From contig JAEEOO010000011.1 of the NCBI GenBank assembly GCA_016284315.1, positions 1-34,105 on the forward strand: a DNA stretch of 34,105 nucleotides, in the 5' to 3' direction. The position numbers and the translations under genes were made by a program. Of this stretch, positions 15,510-23,661 are shown piece by piece. Source of the DNA: Lachnospiraceae bacterium. Lineage in GTDB: Bacteria > Bacillota > Clostridia > Lachnospirales > Lachnospiraceae. Below the pieces are notes generated by a model, which was given only the letters and a program-made list of their open reading frames with translations, did no database searches and was not told the DNA's origin. Numbering within the stretch: position 1 is the first letter of the stretch; each line of letters opens with the position of its first letter.

Positions 15510-16096
15510 CTTATACTATCCTCCGTAAGACCTGAATCATCTCCCATGTCGATCTGCTGAATTCCGGTATCCCCTTCTCCGGACATATCGCCGTCATCGG
15601 ATTCAGCCTTTTCCTTAGCCTCAGCCTCTGCCTTTGCAGCAGCCTCTTCCTCGGCTTTAAGCTTCTCTTCCGCTTCCTTTGCGGCCTGAGCTTTTTCAAT
15701 GTTTACTTCAGCTATGGCCTCAAACATTTCCTCTGCAGTCATGGTAGTGCTGAGAGTGTATGTTCCGCCTTTAACGTTCTCTCTGTACTCGGAACAATAA
15801 TACTGAAGCGCAAGAAGCTTTGGATCTCTGGTAAGGCCCTTGCTCTCAAAAAGCTTTCCAAGGTCCATGGCACTGAAATCAACCGGAATGGTCACTTCGA
15901 TCTCTTTGCCGATGGTCTTAGCCATTGGTTCCTCGGTGAAAACCCTGTAACCATAGTCATATGCAACTCCTGCGCCTTTAATGATCACAAGAACGATCAC
16001 CACGATAAGAAGTATCTGAAGGATCGTGTCAAGGACATTACCGGTCAGGCCGAATACTCTCCCCACCATCTCGTTGTTATTTTTCTTTTTTTTCAT
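15506..16096 (-). CDS. MltG-like membrane protein lacking the transglycosylase domain
   Basis: A 196-residue protein with a basic N-terminus, a strong membrane helix at about 23-45, an extracytoplasmic region at about 58-122 resembling the LysM-like subdomain of MltG/YceG (VTIPVDFSAMDLGKLFESKG and GGTYTLSTTMTAEEMFEAIA), and an Ala/Glu/Lys-rich stretch (125-165) ending in an acidic tail. MltG (about 340 residues or more) normally continues with a catalytic YceG domain containing a conserved Glu; none is here. The gene sits exactly in the mltG position between the RNase J region and trmR. Family and synteny suggest a wall-associated protein that may bind glycan or partner with another enzyme. 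Start ATG 16096 is preferred (GAGG nine bases upstream) over GTG 16102. Confidence 0.75.
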   Translation of the reverse strand: MKKKKNNNEMVGRVFGLTGNVLDTILQILLIVVIVLVIIKGAGVAYDYGYRVFTEEPMAKTIGKEIEVTIPVDFSAMDLGKLFESKGLTRDPKLLALQYYCSEYRENVKGGTYTLSTTMTAEEMFEAIAEVNIEKAQAAKEAEEKLKAEEEAAAKAEAEAKEKAESDDGDMSGEGDTGIQQIDMGDDSGLTEDSIR

Positions 16097-16125
16097 AATC
16101 ACTTTCCTCGAAGGGTTGAAAAATA

Positions 16126-16449
16126 CTACTCGAATTCAACCGCCTCTACTATATCAAAATTGATATCCTGCATCATCCTGCAAAAGGCCAGCTCGGATGC
16201 CAGAAAATTGTCAACCAGCGGATTCTCGCGAAGGGTCTTGTTCTCTTCCTGAAACACACCAAGCTTTACGAAGTCCAGGTCTTCACCCATCTGCATCTGA
16301 TAATTTCTCTTGCGGAAATCATCCACCTGCCTTTTCAGTTCGGGATTCTGTCTCAGCAGATTAAGCTGTCTGTGATATTCCTCATAGACTTCGTCTTTTT
16401 TTATGACATCGATCAGATTGTCCAAAGCATCTTTGACTTCTCTGTTCAT
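16126..16449 (-). CDS. YlbF/YmcA-family regulator
   Basis: A 107-residue, all-helical cytoplasmic protein of the Com_YlbF family (NREVKDALDNLIDVIKKDE, then NPELKRQVDDFRKRNYQMQ). In B. subtilis YlbF, YmcA and YaaT form an iron-sulfur complex that stimulates RNase Y-mediated mRNA maturation and promotes competence, biofilm and sporulation. Here it lies 20 bases after the RNase J gene, which suggests a link to RNA turnover, though a partner role with RNase J is inference only. GGGAGG lies eight bases before ATG 16449. Confidence 0.85.
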   Translation of the reverse strand: MNREVKDALDNLIDVIKKDEVYEEYHRQLNLLRQNPELKRQVDDFRKRNYQMQMGEDLDFVKLGVFQEENKTLRENPLVDNFLASELAFCRMMQDINFDIVEAVEFE

Positions 16450-16469
16450 AGCCTAAACCTCCCGGAAAT

Positions 16470-18152
16470 CTAAACCTCCTGAATGATCGGTAAGATCATG
16501 GGACGTCTCTTTGTTTTTTTCCACACAAACTCGCTAAGCACATCCTTGGTACCGGATTTGATCTTGCCCCAGTCCGTGATATGTCTGGAGATATAGCCCT
16601 CAACGGTATCCTGCACAAGAACTCTCGCTTCCTCGATAAGATCCTCGGATTCCTTCATGTAAACGAATCCTCTTGAAACGATATCGGGTCCCGCAACAAG
16701 TTCTCCGGAAAGTTCGTCGAGGCACATTACCACGATAAGGATTCCGTCCTCTGCAAGGTGCTGTCTGTCTCTGAGAACGACATTACCTACATCACCGACT
16801 CCAAGTCCATCGACAAGGATATCACCAACGGGTACTCTTCCCGTAACCTTTGCAAAGTCTTCGCCGAATTCAAGAATATCTCCCGATGAAAGGATCTTGA
16901 TATGGTCCTTGTCATAACCAAGTTCTTCAACAATCTTGGCCTGAGCCTTAAGATGCTTGTATTCTCCGTGAGCCGGGATAGCAAACTTAGGCTGTACAAG
17001 GGTGTACATAAGCTTTATCTCTTCCTGGCAGGCATGTCCCGATACATGAACATCCTGGAATATTACATCCGCACCCTTGGCCAAAAGCTCGTTGATGATC
17101 TTTGTAACCGGCTTTTCGTTTCCCGGGATGGGGTGTGATGAAAAGATAACTGTATCTCCGGCACCAATGGTTAATTTCCTGTGGGTACCGTTCGCCATAC
17201 GGCTGAGGGCTGCCATGCTTTCGCCCTGGCTTCCCGTGGTAATGATAACCTGCTTTTCGGGCGGGTAATTCTTGATAAGGTCAAGATCCACAAGGGTATC
17301 GTCGGGGACGCTGATACATTCAAGCTTCTGGGCAGTCTCAATGATATTTACCATGCTCCTGCCTTCCACACTTACTTTTCTTCCGAATTTGTGTGCGGTG
17401 TTGATGATCTGCTGAACTCTGTCAACGTTTGATGCGAAGGTCGCAACAAAGATCCTTGTGTTCCTATGCTCCGCAAAAAGGTTGTCGAACATTCTTCCAA
17501 GGGTTTTCTCGGAAGGGGTGTATCCGGGTCTTTCCGCGTTGGTGGAATCGCACATCATGGCAAGGACACCCTTGCGTCCAAGATCTGCGAATCTCTGAAG
17601 GTCGATGGCATCTCCGTAAACCGGAGTGTAATCCACCTTGAAGTCTCCTGTATGAACAATGATGCCCGCAGGAGAATATATAGCCAGGGCTGCAGCATCA
17701 ACGATACTGTGATTGGTTTTAATAAACTCAACCCTGAACTTACCAAGTGTAATGAACTGTCCGAACTTAACCACTTTTCTTCTGGTGGTATCCATCATTT
17801 CATGCTCGGTCAGTTTGTGTTCAATGATGCCCATGGTCAGACGCGTTGCGTAAATGGGCACATTAATGTCACGAAGCACATAGGGGAGTGCTCCGATATG
17901 GTCTTCATGTCCGTGGGTAATAACGAATCCCTTGACCTTTTCGATGTTGTCCCTTAAATAGGTCACATCAGGGATTACAAGGTCTACTCCCAGCATATCA
18001 TCTGCCGGGAAGGACAATCCGCAATCCACTACAATAATACTGTCTTCGTATTCGAAGGCAGTTATGTTCATGCCGATCTGTTCAAGGCCTCCCAAAGGAA
18101 TTACTTTAAGCCCTGACAGCTGCATCTTATCTTTACTTTTCTTCTTACTCAT
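16470..18152 (-). CDS. rnj: Ribonuclease J
   Basis: A 560-residue RNase J of usual length: metallo-beta-lactamase core with His80-Gly-His82-Glu-Asp84-His85 (HxHxDH), further metal ligands in KTNHSIVDA and HTGDFKVD, a beta-CASP insert with MCDSTNAERPG and TTGSQGESMAA, the motif VHVSGHACQEE, and a C-terminal domain from about residue 450. It performs 5'-3' exonuclease and endonuclease cleavage in mRNA decay and rRNA processing. The start ATG overlaps the end of the DUF1292 gene by 8 bases, and GGAGG lies only about four bases upstream, so the two are translationally coupled. A second RNase J paralogue, if any, is not in the window. Confidence 0.96.
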   Translation of the reverse strand: MSKKKSKDKMQLSGLKVIPLGGLEQIGMNITAFEYEDSIIVVDCGLSFPADDMLGVDLVIPDVTYLRDNIEKVKGFVITHGHEDHIGALPYVLRDINVPIYATRLTMGIIEHKLTEHEMMDTTRRKVVKFGQFITLGKFRVEFIKTNHSIVDAAALAIYSPAGIIVHTGDFKVDYTPVYGDAIDLQRFADLGRKGVLAMMCDSTNAERPGYTPSEKTLGRMFDNLFAEHRNTRIFVATFASNVDRVQQIINTAHKFGRKVSVEGRSMVNIIETAQKLECISVPDDTLVDLDLIKNYPPEKQVIITTGSQGESMAALSRMANGTHRKLTIGAGDTVIFSSHPIPGNEKPVTKIINELLAKGADVIFQDVHVSGHACQEEIKLMYTLVQPKFAIPAHGEYKHLKAQAKIVEELGYDKDHIKILSSGDILEFGEDFAKVTGRVPVGDILVDGLGVGDVGNVVLRDRQHLAEDGILIVVMCLDELSGELVAGPDIVSRGFVYMKESEDLIEEARVLVQDTVEGYISRHITDWGKIKSGTKDVLSEFVWKKTKRRPMILPIIQEV

Positions 18153-18429
18153 TTTCCTCCGATATTAAAGCTACGTCTTCAAGCATATCTTCAAATACGG
18201 AAGCAACGGCATTAAGCTCTGCATCGTCTGACACGATCACATATCTGCTCTCTTCATCGCCGTCCTCAGACAGATCCTTAAGGATAAGGGCCTCACCATC
18301 GCCCTCCTCAAAATCGGTCACGAGAATGTAGTTGAAGCCCCCGATCCTGGTCTGCTCCAACACAAAAAACTCTACCGGATCTTCTCCTTCCGGATTGAAA
18401 ATTACTTTTTCCAGCTTTTTTTCACTCAT
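18145..18429 (-). CDS. DUF1292 (YrzB-like) protein
   Basis: A 94-residue, very acidic protein of the DUF1292 family. It contains the family pattern EDPVEFFVLEQTRIGGFNYI and later EDGDEESRYVIVSDDAEL. The function is unknown. The family occurs between ruvX and either mltG or rnj in many Firmicutes, as it does here, so its context is conserved. Weak ribosome site AGG precedes ATG 18429; a small hairpin (CCCG/CGGG) lies in the 42-base gap after ruvX. Confidence 0.88.
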   Translation of the reverse strand: MSEKKLEKVIFNPEGEDPVEFFVLEQTRIGGFNYILVTDFEEGDGEALILKDLSEDGDEESRYVIVSDDAELNAVASVFEDMLEDVALISEENE

Positions 18430-18471
18430 AGTTTACCTGTTATTTCTTCCCGCTCACTCGGGATTCAATTC

Positions 18472-18891
18472 TTATTTATTGTTATCTAAATAATCCTGGA
18501 GAATTATCTGCGCCGCGATCATATCAACGTATTCCTTGCGATTCTCCCTGCGCACTCCCACTTCCTTCATGATCTCGTCGGCTTCTACGGTGGTCAGTCT
18601 CTCGTCATACATGATGACGGGAAGTCCCGTGCGCCTTTCAAGACTCTCCTTGAATTCAAGCGAAAGCTGTGCTCGTTCTCCCTCATCACCGTTCATGTGC
18701 AAAGGAAGTCCCAACACGATCTTCTCGATCTCAAACTCAGTGCATAGTTCCTCTATCCTGGCCAGAGTCTTTCTGAGTTTGTTTTCCTTCTCACGTCTGA
18801 TTATCTCATGTGCCTGGGCTGTAATATAAAGTGGGTCACTGATAGCCACACCCACAGTTTTTGAACCGAAATCAAGCCCCATTATCCTCAT
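18472..18891 (-). CDS. ruvX: RuvX/YqgF Holliday junction resolvase-like protein
   Basis: A 139-residue RNase H-fold protein of standard length. It starts [19 protein letters not shown] with the first catalytic Asp, keeps [14 protein letters not shown] and [14 protein letters not shown], and ends with [14 protein letters not shown], so the acidic active site looks complete. Members act in pre-16S rRNA 5' maturation and are described as putative Holliday junction nucleases. Start ATG 18891, four bases after the ireB stop, agrees with the family N-terminus. A longer reading to 18963 would overlap ireB by 68 bases and adds a non-conserved N-terminus. Confidence 0.93.
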   Translation of the reverse strand: MRIMGLDFGSKTVGVAISDPLYITAQAHEIIRREKENKLRKTLARIEELCTEFEIEKIVLGLPLHMNGDEGERAQLSLEFKESLERRTGLPVIMYDERLTTVEADEIMKEVGVRRENRKEYVDMIAAQIILQDYLDNNK

Positions 18892-18895
18892 GGAC

Positions 18896-19162
18896 TTACT
18901 GCTCCCAGCCGCGATTGATGATATAACTGTTAAGAAGTTCTTCAACAAGCTCATCACGCTCAACCTTCATGATGAGACTGCGGGCATTATTGTAGCTTGT
19001 CACGTAGGTCGGGTCACCGCTCATGATATAACCTACTATCTGGTTAACGGGATTATATCCCTTTTCCTGAAGCGCCTCGTAGACAAGTGCAAGTACTTCC
19101 TTCACGCCTGTAGGAGGCTCAGTCTGAACTTCAAAGTACTGTGTGTTCCCCAAATCTGCCAT
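18896..19162 (-). CDS. IreB family regulatory phosphoprotein
   Basis: An 88-residue protein matching IreB/YrzL closely: [19 protein letters not shown], then [20 protein letters not shown] and [18 protein letters not shown]. In Enterococcus faecalis IreB is phosphorylated on N-terminal threonines by the PASTA kinase IreK and lowers cephalosporin resistance. Here Thr7 is a possible phosphorylation site, while position 4 is Leu. No kinase gene is in the window. It is the first gene of the operon and has a sigma-A promoter and the ribosome site AGAGG. Confidence 0.92.
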   Translation of the reverse strand: MADLGNTQYFEVQTEPPTGVKEVLALVYEALQEKGYNPVNQIVGYIMSGDPTYVTSYNNARSLIMKVERDELVEELLNSYIINRGWEQ

Positions 19163-19207
19163 CTTCTTACCTCTTTCCCTTAGTTTTTCGCCAAACCATT
19201 TGGATTT

Positions 19208-19236
19208 ATTGTACTATATTTCGGTAAAAAATTCAA
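19208..19236 (-). promoter_or_regulatory. Sigma-A promoter for the ireB-ruvX-rnj operon
   Basis: The minus strand has TTGAAT (19231-19236), 17 bases, then TACAAT (19208-19213), 45 bases before the ireB ATG. It lies directly after the mtaB stop, with no terminator between. Confidence 0.75.
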
Positions 19237-19247
19237 ATATCCCTTGA

Positions 19248-20684
19248 TTAAAGCGGTTTAGCTTCCACAAGTCCCCCGGCGACCTTTACACCCTTTACGG
19301 TAACGATCTTACCCGTAGGATCCTCCGAAAACTCGCTTGCTTTCATGGCGGCTTTTACGTAGTCTGCTGTGTGCCCGAAGAAAATGCCCTTCTTTTCTTC
19401 TTCCCAAAGAACTTCCATCTCCTTGCCCACGTACTTTTCCCTGTACTTGTCGGAATGTTTCTCCGTCATATCAAGGAGCACATCACTTCTTGAATTCTTA
19501 AGTTCATCCTTAACCTGATCCGGAAGTCTGTCCGCCACAGTATTCTTTCGTCTTGAATACTTGAAGATATGCATCTCATATAATTCAAGATTCTCAAGAT
19601 ACTTTCTTGTGGTCTCAAATTCACCGATGGTTTCTCCGGGAAATCCGACGATGACATCGGTTGTAATGGCTACATTCTTTCCTGCTGCAGCGTAGGAATC
19701 TCTTAAAAGCTTAACACCTTTTTCGTATTCATCAGTGGTATAGTGACGGTTCATGCGCTTAAGAGTTTCATCACATCCGCTTTGAAGTGATAAATGAAAA
19801 TGAGGACAAACTCTTTCTATCTTAACAAGTCGTTCTACGTTCTCATTGGTTATAACCCTTGGTTCCAAAGATCCAAGTCTTATCCTTTGGATCTCATCCG
19901 ACGAAATTTCTTTATCGATCATCTCCACAAGATCGAAAAGCTTTGTCTTTCCGCGATAATCCCGCATCATCTCAGAATTTGTCTCATGAACCGATGGTTC
20001 TACTTTTCTGTTCTTCCATGCTTCATCATCAAAATCAATTCCGTAAGAACAGATATGGATTCCTGTAAGAACAATTTCTTTGTGACCGTTCTTTGCAAGA
20101 TTCTTTATCTCGGAAATTACATCTTCGGGGCGACGGCTTCTTACCCTTCCTCTTGCCAGAGGAATAGCACAATAGCTGCAAAACTGGTTACATCCGTCCT
20201 GGATCTTAACATCAGCTCTGATCCTACTCTCACCTATGGTTACTTCTGCATTTTCATAATCGGAAGGACCGGTTAAGTCGGACATAACCGTTAGTTTTTC
20301 TTTTTCATCATCCGAATTATTGTTCTTTTGTGCACAACGGTTATTGAAGTAATCATCCAGAATATCTGCAATTTCGGTCTTGTGGTTGTTTCCCACAATA
20401 ATATCTACAGCTGAATCTTTTTCAAGATCCGCCTCGCCCGTTTGGGCATAGCAGCCTGCCGCAACCACCACCGCATCAGGATTTAACTGCTTTGCGCGGT
20501 GAAGCATTTGCCTGCTTTTTCTGTCTGCAATATTCGTTACGGTGCAAGTGTTCACAATATACGCGTCTGCTTTTTGTGTAAATTGCACAATTTCGTAACC
20601 TTTATTTTGTACAATCTGCTGCATTACTTCCATCTCATAGGAATTCACTTTGCAACCAAGATTGTGAAATGCAACTTTTTTCAT
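19248..20684 (-). CDS. mtaB: tRNA t6A37 methylthiotransferase MtaB
   Basis: A 478-residue radical SAM methylthiotransferase that turns t6A37 of lysine tRNA into ms2t6A. The N-terminal domain holds Cys11, Cys47 and Cys78 for the auxiliary 4Fe-4S cluster (HNLGCKVN, VNTCTVTN, AAGCYAQTG). The radical SAM motif is Cys165-x3-Cys169-x2-Cys172 in DGCNQFCSYCAIPLARGR. A C-terminal TRAM-like region ends the protein. It is somewhat longer than usual because of a polar insert near residues 112-135 (Asn/Asp/Lys rich) and another near 210-240. AGGG lies seven bases before ATG 20684. It is divergent from the HPr-like gene. Confidence 0.95.
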   Translation of the reverse strand: MKKVAFHNLGCKVNSYEMEVMQQIVQNKGYEIVQFTQKADAYIVNTCTVTNIADRKSRQMLHRAKQLNPDAVVVAAGCYAQTGEADLEKDSAVDIIVGNNHKTEIADILDDYFNNRCAQKNNNSDDEKEKLTVMSDLTGPSDYENAEVTIGESRIRADVKIQDGCNQFCSYCAIPLARGRVRSRRPEDVISEIKNLAKNGHKEIVLTGIHICSYGIDFDDEAWKNRKVEPSVHETNSEMMRDYRGKTKLFDLVEMIDKEISSDEIQRIRLGSLEPRVITNENVERLVKIERVCPHFHLSLQSGCDETLKRMNRHYTTDEYEKGVKLLRDSYAAAGKNVAITTDVIVGFPGETIGEFETTRKYLENLELYEMHIFKYSRRKNTVADRLPDQVKDELKNSRSDVLLDMTEKHSDKYREKYVGKEMEVLWEEEKKGIFFGHTADYVKAAMKASEFSEDPTGKIVTVKGVKVAGGLVEAKPL

Positions 20685-20728
20685 TGTTTTTCCCTAAAAG
20701 TTTGGCCCTTTTTCTGTAGGTTTTTTTC

Positions 20729-20757
20729 TTGACATAAAACGGTTTCAAAGTTAAGAT
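20729..20757 (+). promoter_or_regulatory. Strong sigma-A promoter for the HPr-like gene
   Basis: Consensus TTGACA (20729-20734), a 17-base spacer and TAAGAT (20752-20757). The leader is about 36 bases and contains GGAGG (20785-20789). One of the best promoters in the window, which suggests high expression. Confidence 0.9.
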
Positions 20758-20799
20758 GAACTCGTAGCAAGAAAAATTATATACGGAGGTAGTAATAGT

Positions 20800-21030
20800 A
20801 TGAAGACTATTAAGATTTCACTTAACTCAATCGATAAGGTTAAGAGCTTTGTAAATGACATTACCAAGTTTGATTATGACTTCGATCTTGTATCCGGAAG
20901 ATACGTAATCGATGCAAAGTCTATCATGGGTATCTTTTCACTTGATCTTTCAAAGCCCATCGACCTTAACATCCACACCGAGGACGGCGCAGATGATGTG
21001 CTTGCAGTTCTCAAGAAGTATGAGGCTTAA
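20800..21030 (+). CDS. HPr-like protein without the phosphorylatable His15
   Basis: A 76-residue HPr-fold protein. The part VIDAKSIMGIFSLDLSK is the classic HPr segment around regulatory Ser46. The active-site loop of true HPr (GIHARP-type, with His15) is absent; at that position the sequence reads SIDKVKSFVND, and the only His lies near residue 60. It therefore should not carry phosphate in the PTS relay, but it may be phosphorylated by HPr kinase on the Ser, like Crh of Bacillus, and act as a CcpA cofactor or signal protein. It is a single-gene unit with a near-consensus promoter, a strong ribosome site and a terminator. Confidence 0.85.
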   Translation: MKTIKISLNSIDKVKSFVNDITKFDYDFDLVSGRYVIDAKSIMGIFSLDLSKPIDLNIHTEDGADDVLAVLKKYEA

Positions 21031-21061
21031 TCCTCTGCTTCATTTTTAATAAGATTATTCA

Positions 21062-21086
21062 AGAGCATCCTTACAAGGGATGCTCT
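21062..21086 (+). terminator. Rho-independent terminator of the HPr-like gene
   Basis: AGAGCATCC (21062-21070) pairs with GGATGCTCT (21078-21086) and runs into TTTTTTTA on the plus strand. The minus strand has no T tract, so it serves only the plus strand; no separate terminator for thiI was seen. Confidence 0.9.
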
Positions 21087-21102
21087 TTTTTATCTCCTTT
21101 GG

Positions 21103-22449
21103 TTATCTGATCTCGATAACCCTGTCGGTAGCATATGCCTGCTCGAGAAGTCCGTCGATGACTTCATCAAGATTGTGCTCATGCTTTTCGATAACATGTC
21201 TCAAAGGTTTTGTTACGGGATGCTTTGCAACAAAGATGGTGCAGCAATCTTCGTAAGGAAGGATCGAAGTCTCGTAGGTTCCGATCTTCTCTGAGATCTC
21301 GACGATATCCTGCTTATCAAAAGCAATAAGAGGACGGAGTACGGGAAGATTGCAAACTTCGTTGGTGCATACAAGTGATGCAAGAGTCTGAGATGCAACC
21401 TGGCCGACGCTCTCACCGGTGATAAGAGCTGAACCTCCTGACTGCTCGCAAAGATGCTCAGCGATCCTCATCATGTATCTGCGCATGATAATGGTAAGCT
21501 CATCGTGGGGACACTTCTCATAAATAGCAAGCTGAATGTCGGTAAAGTTAATGACATGCATATTTATGGGTCCGGTATATTTTGAAATGATCTTTGCAAG
21601 ATCAACCACCTTCTGAAGCGCGCGCTCTGAAGTGTAAGGCGGTGCATGGAAATAAACCGCATCAATGGTTACACCTCTCTTAGCGATCATGTATCCCGCA
21701 ACAGGTGAATCGATTCCACCGGAAAGAAGGAGCATTGCATGTCCCCCGGTTCCAACAGGCATTCCTCCGGGTCCGGGAATGATCTCGGAATAGAGATAAA
21801 TATAATCTCTGATCTCAACATAGATGATCATCTCGGGATGATGTACGTCAACTTTAAGTCCGGTGAAATTGTTAAGAACTGCCTCACCCACTTCCACGTT
21901 AAGTTCCATGGAATCAAGTGCGAAGTTCTTGCTCTCTCTTCTTGCAAAGATCTTGAATCTCTTACAATCCTTCTCGCTTCTCTCGATGGAAGGAAGAACT
22001 TCCTGCCATTTGATCTTGCCGAAGTTTTCATCCTTCATTGCATCTTCAGGCTTCTCCGCATTTAGTCCGGCCTCTTTCATAATGGCAACGGACTTTGCTC
22101 CGGTCTCGCCTTCCGCAACAAGCTCTGTTCCGTACATGTCATGCATATAGCTTACGACATTTTCAAAAAGAGCTTCCGGAGTCTCCTTCTTGAGACGAAC
22201 GATGGGGCAAATTCCGACGATTCCGAATACATGTCCCAACGCATCAACTACTTCATCAAAATCAAATTCTGAATCGGCTGATACAAAGATCCTTCCGGGA
22301 GTCTTGTATACTCTGAATTCACCGTCAACGTGTGACAGCGCAGACTTGATCCTTGCCACAAGAGCATCCTCGAACATGTATCTGTTTCTGCCCTTGATAC
22401 CGATCTCTGCGTATTTAATTAAAAAATCCGTAAATAATTCTTTTTTCAC
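21103..22449 (-). CDS. thiI: tRNA 4-thiouridine synthetase ThiI
   Basis: A 448-residue enzyme that adenylates and thiolates uridine 8 of tRNA, and in some bacteria supplies sulfur for thiamine. It has an N-terminal ferredoxin-like/THUMP region (KYAEIGIKGRNRYMFED), the PP-loop LLSGGIDSPVAGYM near residue 195, and a Cys pair in PYEDCCTIF near the end. The rhodanese domain of the E. coli enzyme is missing, as in Bacillus, where the cysteine desulfurase NifZ, encoded next to thiI, hands over the sulfur; the same pair is found here. The only fitting start is GTG 22449, with a poor ribosome site. Confidence 0.95.
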   Translation of the reverse strand: MKKELFTDFLIKYAEIGIKGRNRYMFEDALVARIKSALSHVDGEFRVYKTPGRIFVSADSEFDFDEVVDALGHVFGIVGICPIVRLKKETPEALFENVVSYMHDMYGTELVAEGETGAKSVAIMKEAGLNAEKPEDAMKDENFGKIKWQEVLPSIERSEKDCKRFKIFARRESKNFALDSMELNVEVGEAVLNNFTGLKVDVHHPEMIIYVEIRDYIYLYSEIIPGPGGMPVGTGGHAMLLLSGGIDSPVAGYMIAKRGVTIDAVYFHAPPYTSERALQKVVDLAKIISKYTGPINMHVINFTDIQLAIYEKCPHDELTIIMRRYMMRIAEHLCEQSGGSALITGESVGQVASQTLASLVCTNEVCNLPVLRPLIAFDKQDIVEISEKIGTYETSILPYEDCCTIFVAKHPVTKPLRHVIEKHEHNLDEVIDGLLEQAYATDRVIEIR

Positions 22450-22491
22450 TTTTTACTCACATTCTAAGGCCCGCAGACCACAAACCATTGG

Positions 22492-23661
22492 TTACTTTCT
22501 TACAAAACGTCTTAACATGGGAAGGATCTCTCCCAGTGCTTTTATAGTCAGGTCTATCTCTTCTTCCGTTGTATGACCTGACATTGAAAATCTCAGTGTA
22601 CAATCCAAAAGAGATTTATCAAGGCCTATGGCCTTTAATGTTGCTGAGGGTTCGGGCTTGTGGGTTGAACAAGCGCTTCCCGCAGAAACATAGATTTCTT
22701 TATCCTCGAGGGAATGTAAGAGCACTTCCGCTCTTGTTCCCGCAAATGAAAGACTTACGATATGAGGTGCGGTCTCTCTGATATTTGAAAGGTCTTCCTT
22801 AACTCCGTTGACGCTTACGTCACCGAGAGCAAGGGCTCCCTTTATCAGTCTCTCTTTAAGAGCATACAGGCGCTCCATATCCTCATCAAAGTTTTCATAG
22901 ATCATCTTAGCGGCAAGAGCCATTCCTGTAATTCCGGGAACATTCTCCGTTCCATTACGAAGACCGCCCTGCTGACCGCCGCCATAGGTTATGGGCTTAA
23001 GACGAATTTTATCGGAAACATAAAGCATTCCCATTCCCTTAGGACCGTGAATCTTGTGGCTGCTTACGGAAAGAAGATCGATGTTCATCTTCTTGGGCTG
23101 AATAACTGCTTTACCAAATCCCTGCACCGCATCCACATGGAAGATGATCTCGGGATTGATCTCCTTAACGATCTTTCCAATCTCAGCGATGGGCTGAACG
23201 CTTCCGATCTCATTGTTTGTATGCATGACAGAAATAAGGATGGTGTCTTTTCTGACTGCCTTCTTTACATCCTCAAGGCTTACAACTCCCATTTCATCAA
23301 CAGGAAGATATGTTACTTCAAAGCCTTCTCCCTCAAGGTATTTCATGGTATTTAATACCGCGGGGTGCTCGATCTTTGTGGTAACAAGATGCATGCCACG
23401 TCTCTTCATGGACTGTGCTGCGCCGATGATGGCAAGGTTATCGCACTCCGTTCCGCCGGAAGTAAAGTAGATATTCTTTTCCTCGCATTTAAGGATCTTG
23501 GAAAAGATCTCCTTTGCCTGCTTTATATACTTTTCTGCTTCAACACCTTTATGGTGCATACTTGAAGGATTGCCGTAATCCTCGCACATTACTTTAGTCA
23601 TAAGTTCTGCGACCTCGGGCAGTACCCTTGTGGTCGCAGAATTATCAAGATATATTTCCAT
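22492..23661 (-). CDS. Cysteine desulfurase (NifZ/IscS-like), ThiI partner
   Basis: A 389-residue PLP enzyme of the NifS/IscS family that takes sulfur from cysteine. Seen: LDNSATTRV at the start, TSGGTECDNLAI (PLP phosphate contact), a central HVDAVQG, the PLP lysine in SVSSHKIHGPKG, GGGQQGGLRNGTEN, and the persulfide Cys in YVSAGSACSTH. Its place directly before thiI and the absence of isc scaffold genes suggest it is dedicated to tRNA thiolation. Its start lies within the end of rsmE (17-base overlap); the ribosome site is weak (GGA), so coupling is likely. Confidence 0.93.
   Translation of the reverse strand: MEIYLDNSATTRVLPEVAELMTKVMCEDYGNPSSMHHKGVEAEKYIKQAKEIFSKILKCEEKNIYFTSGGTECDNLAIIGAAQSMKRRGMHLVTTKIEHPAVLNTMKYLEGEGFEVTYLPVDEMGVVSLEDVKKAVRKDTILISVMHTNNEIGSVQPIAEIGKIVKEINPEIIFHVDAVQGFGKAVIQPKKMNIDLLSVSSHKIHGPKGMGMLYVSDKIRLKPITYGGGQQGGLRNGTENVPGITGMALAAKMIYENFDEDMERLYALKERLIKGALALGDVSVNGVKEDLSNIRETAPHIVSLSFAGTRAEVLLHSLEDKEIYVSAGSACSTHKPEPSATLKAIGLDKSLLDCTLRFSMSGHTTEEEIDLTIKALGEILPMLRRFVRK

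Noticed and set aside
17466-17957. Plus-strand open frame of 163 codons inside rnj
   Set aside because: Antisense to conserved RNase J motifs, and no family resemblance.
18892-18963. Longer RuvX N-terminus starting at 18963
   Set aside because: It overlaps ireB by 68 bases and adds 24 residues absent from the family; ATG 18891 gives the standard 139 residues.
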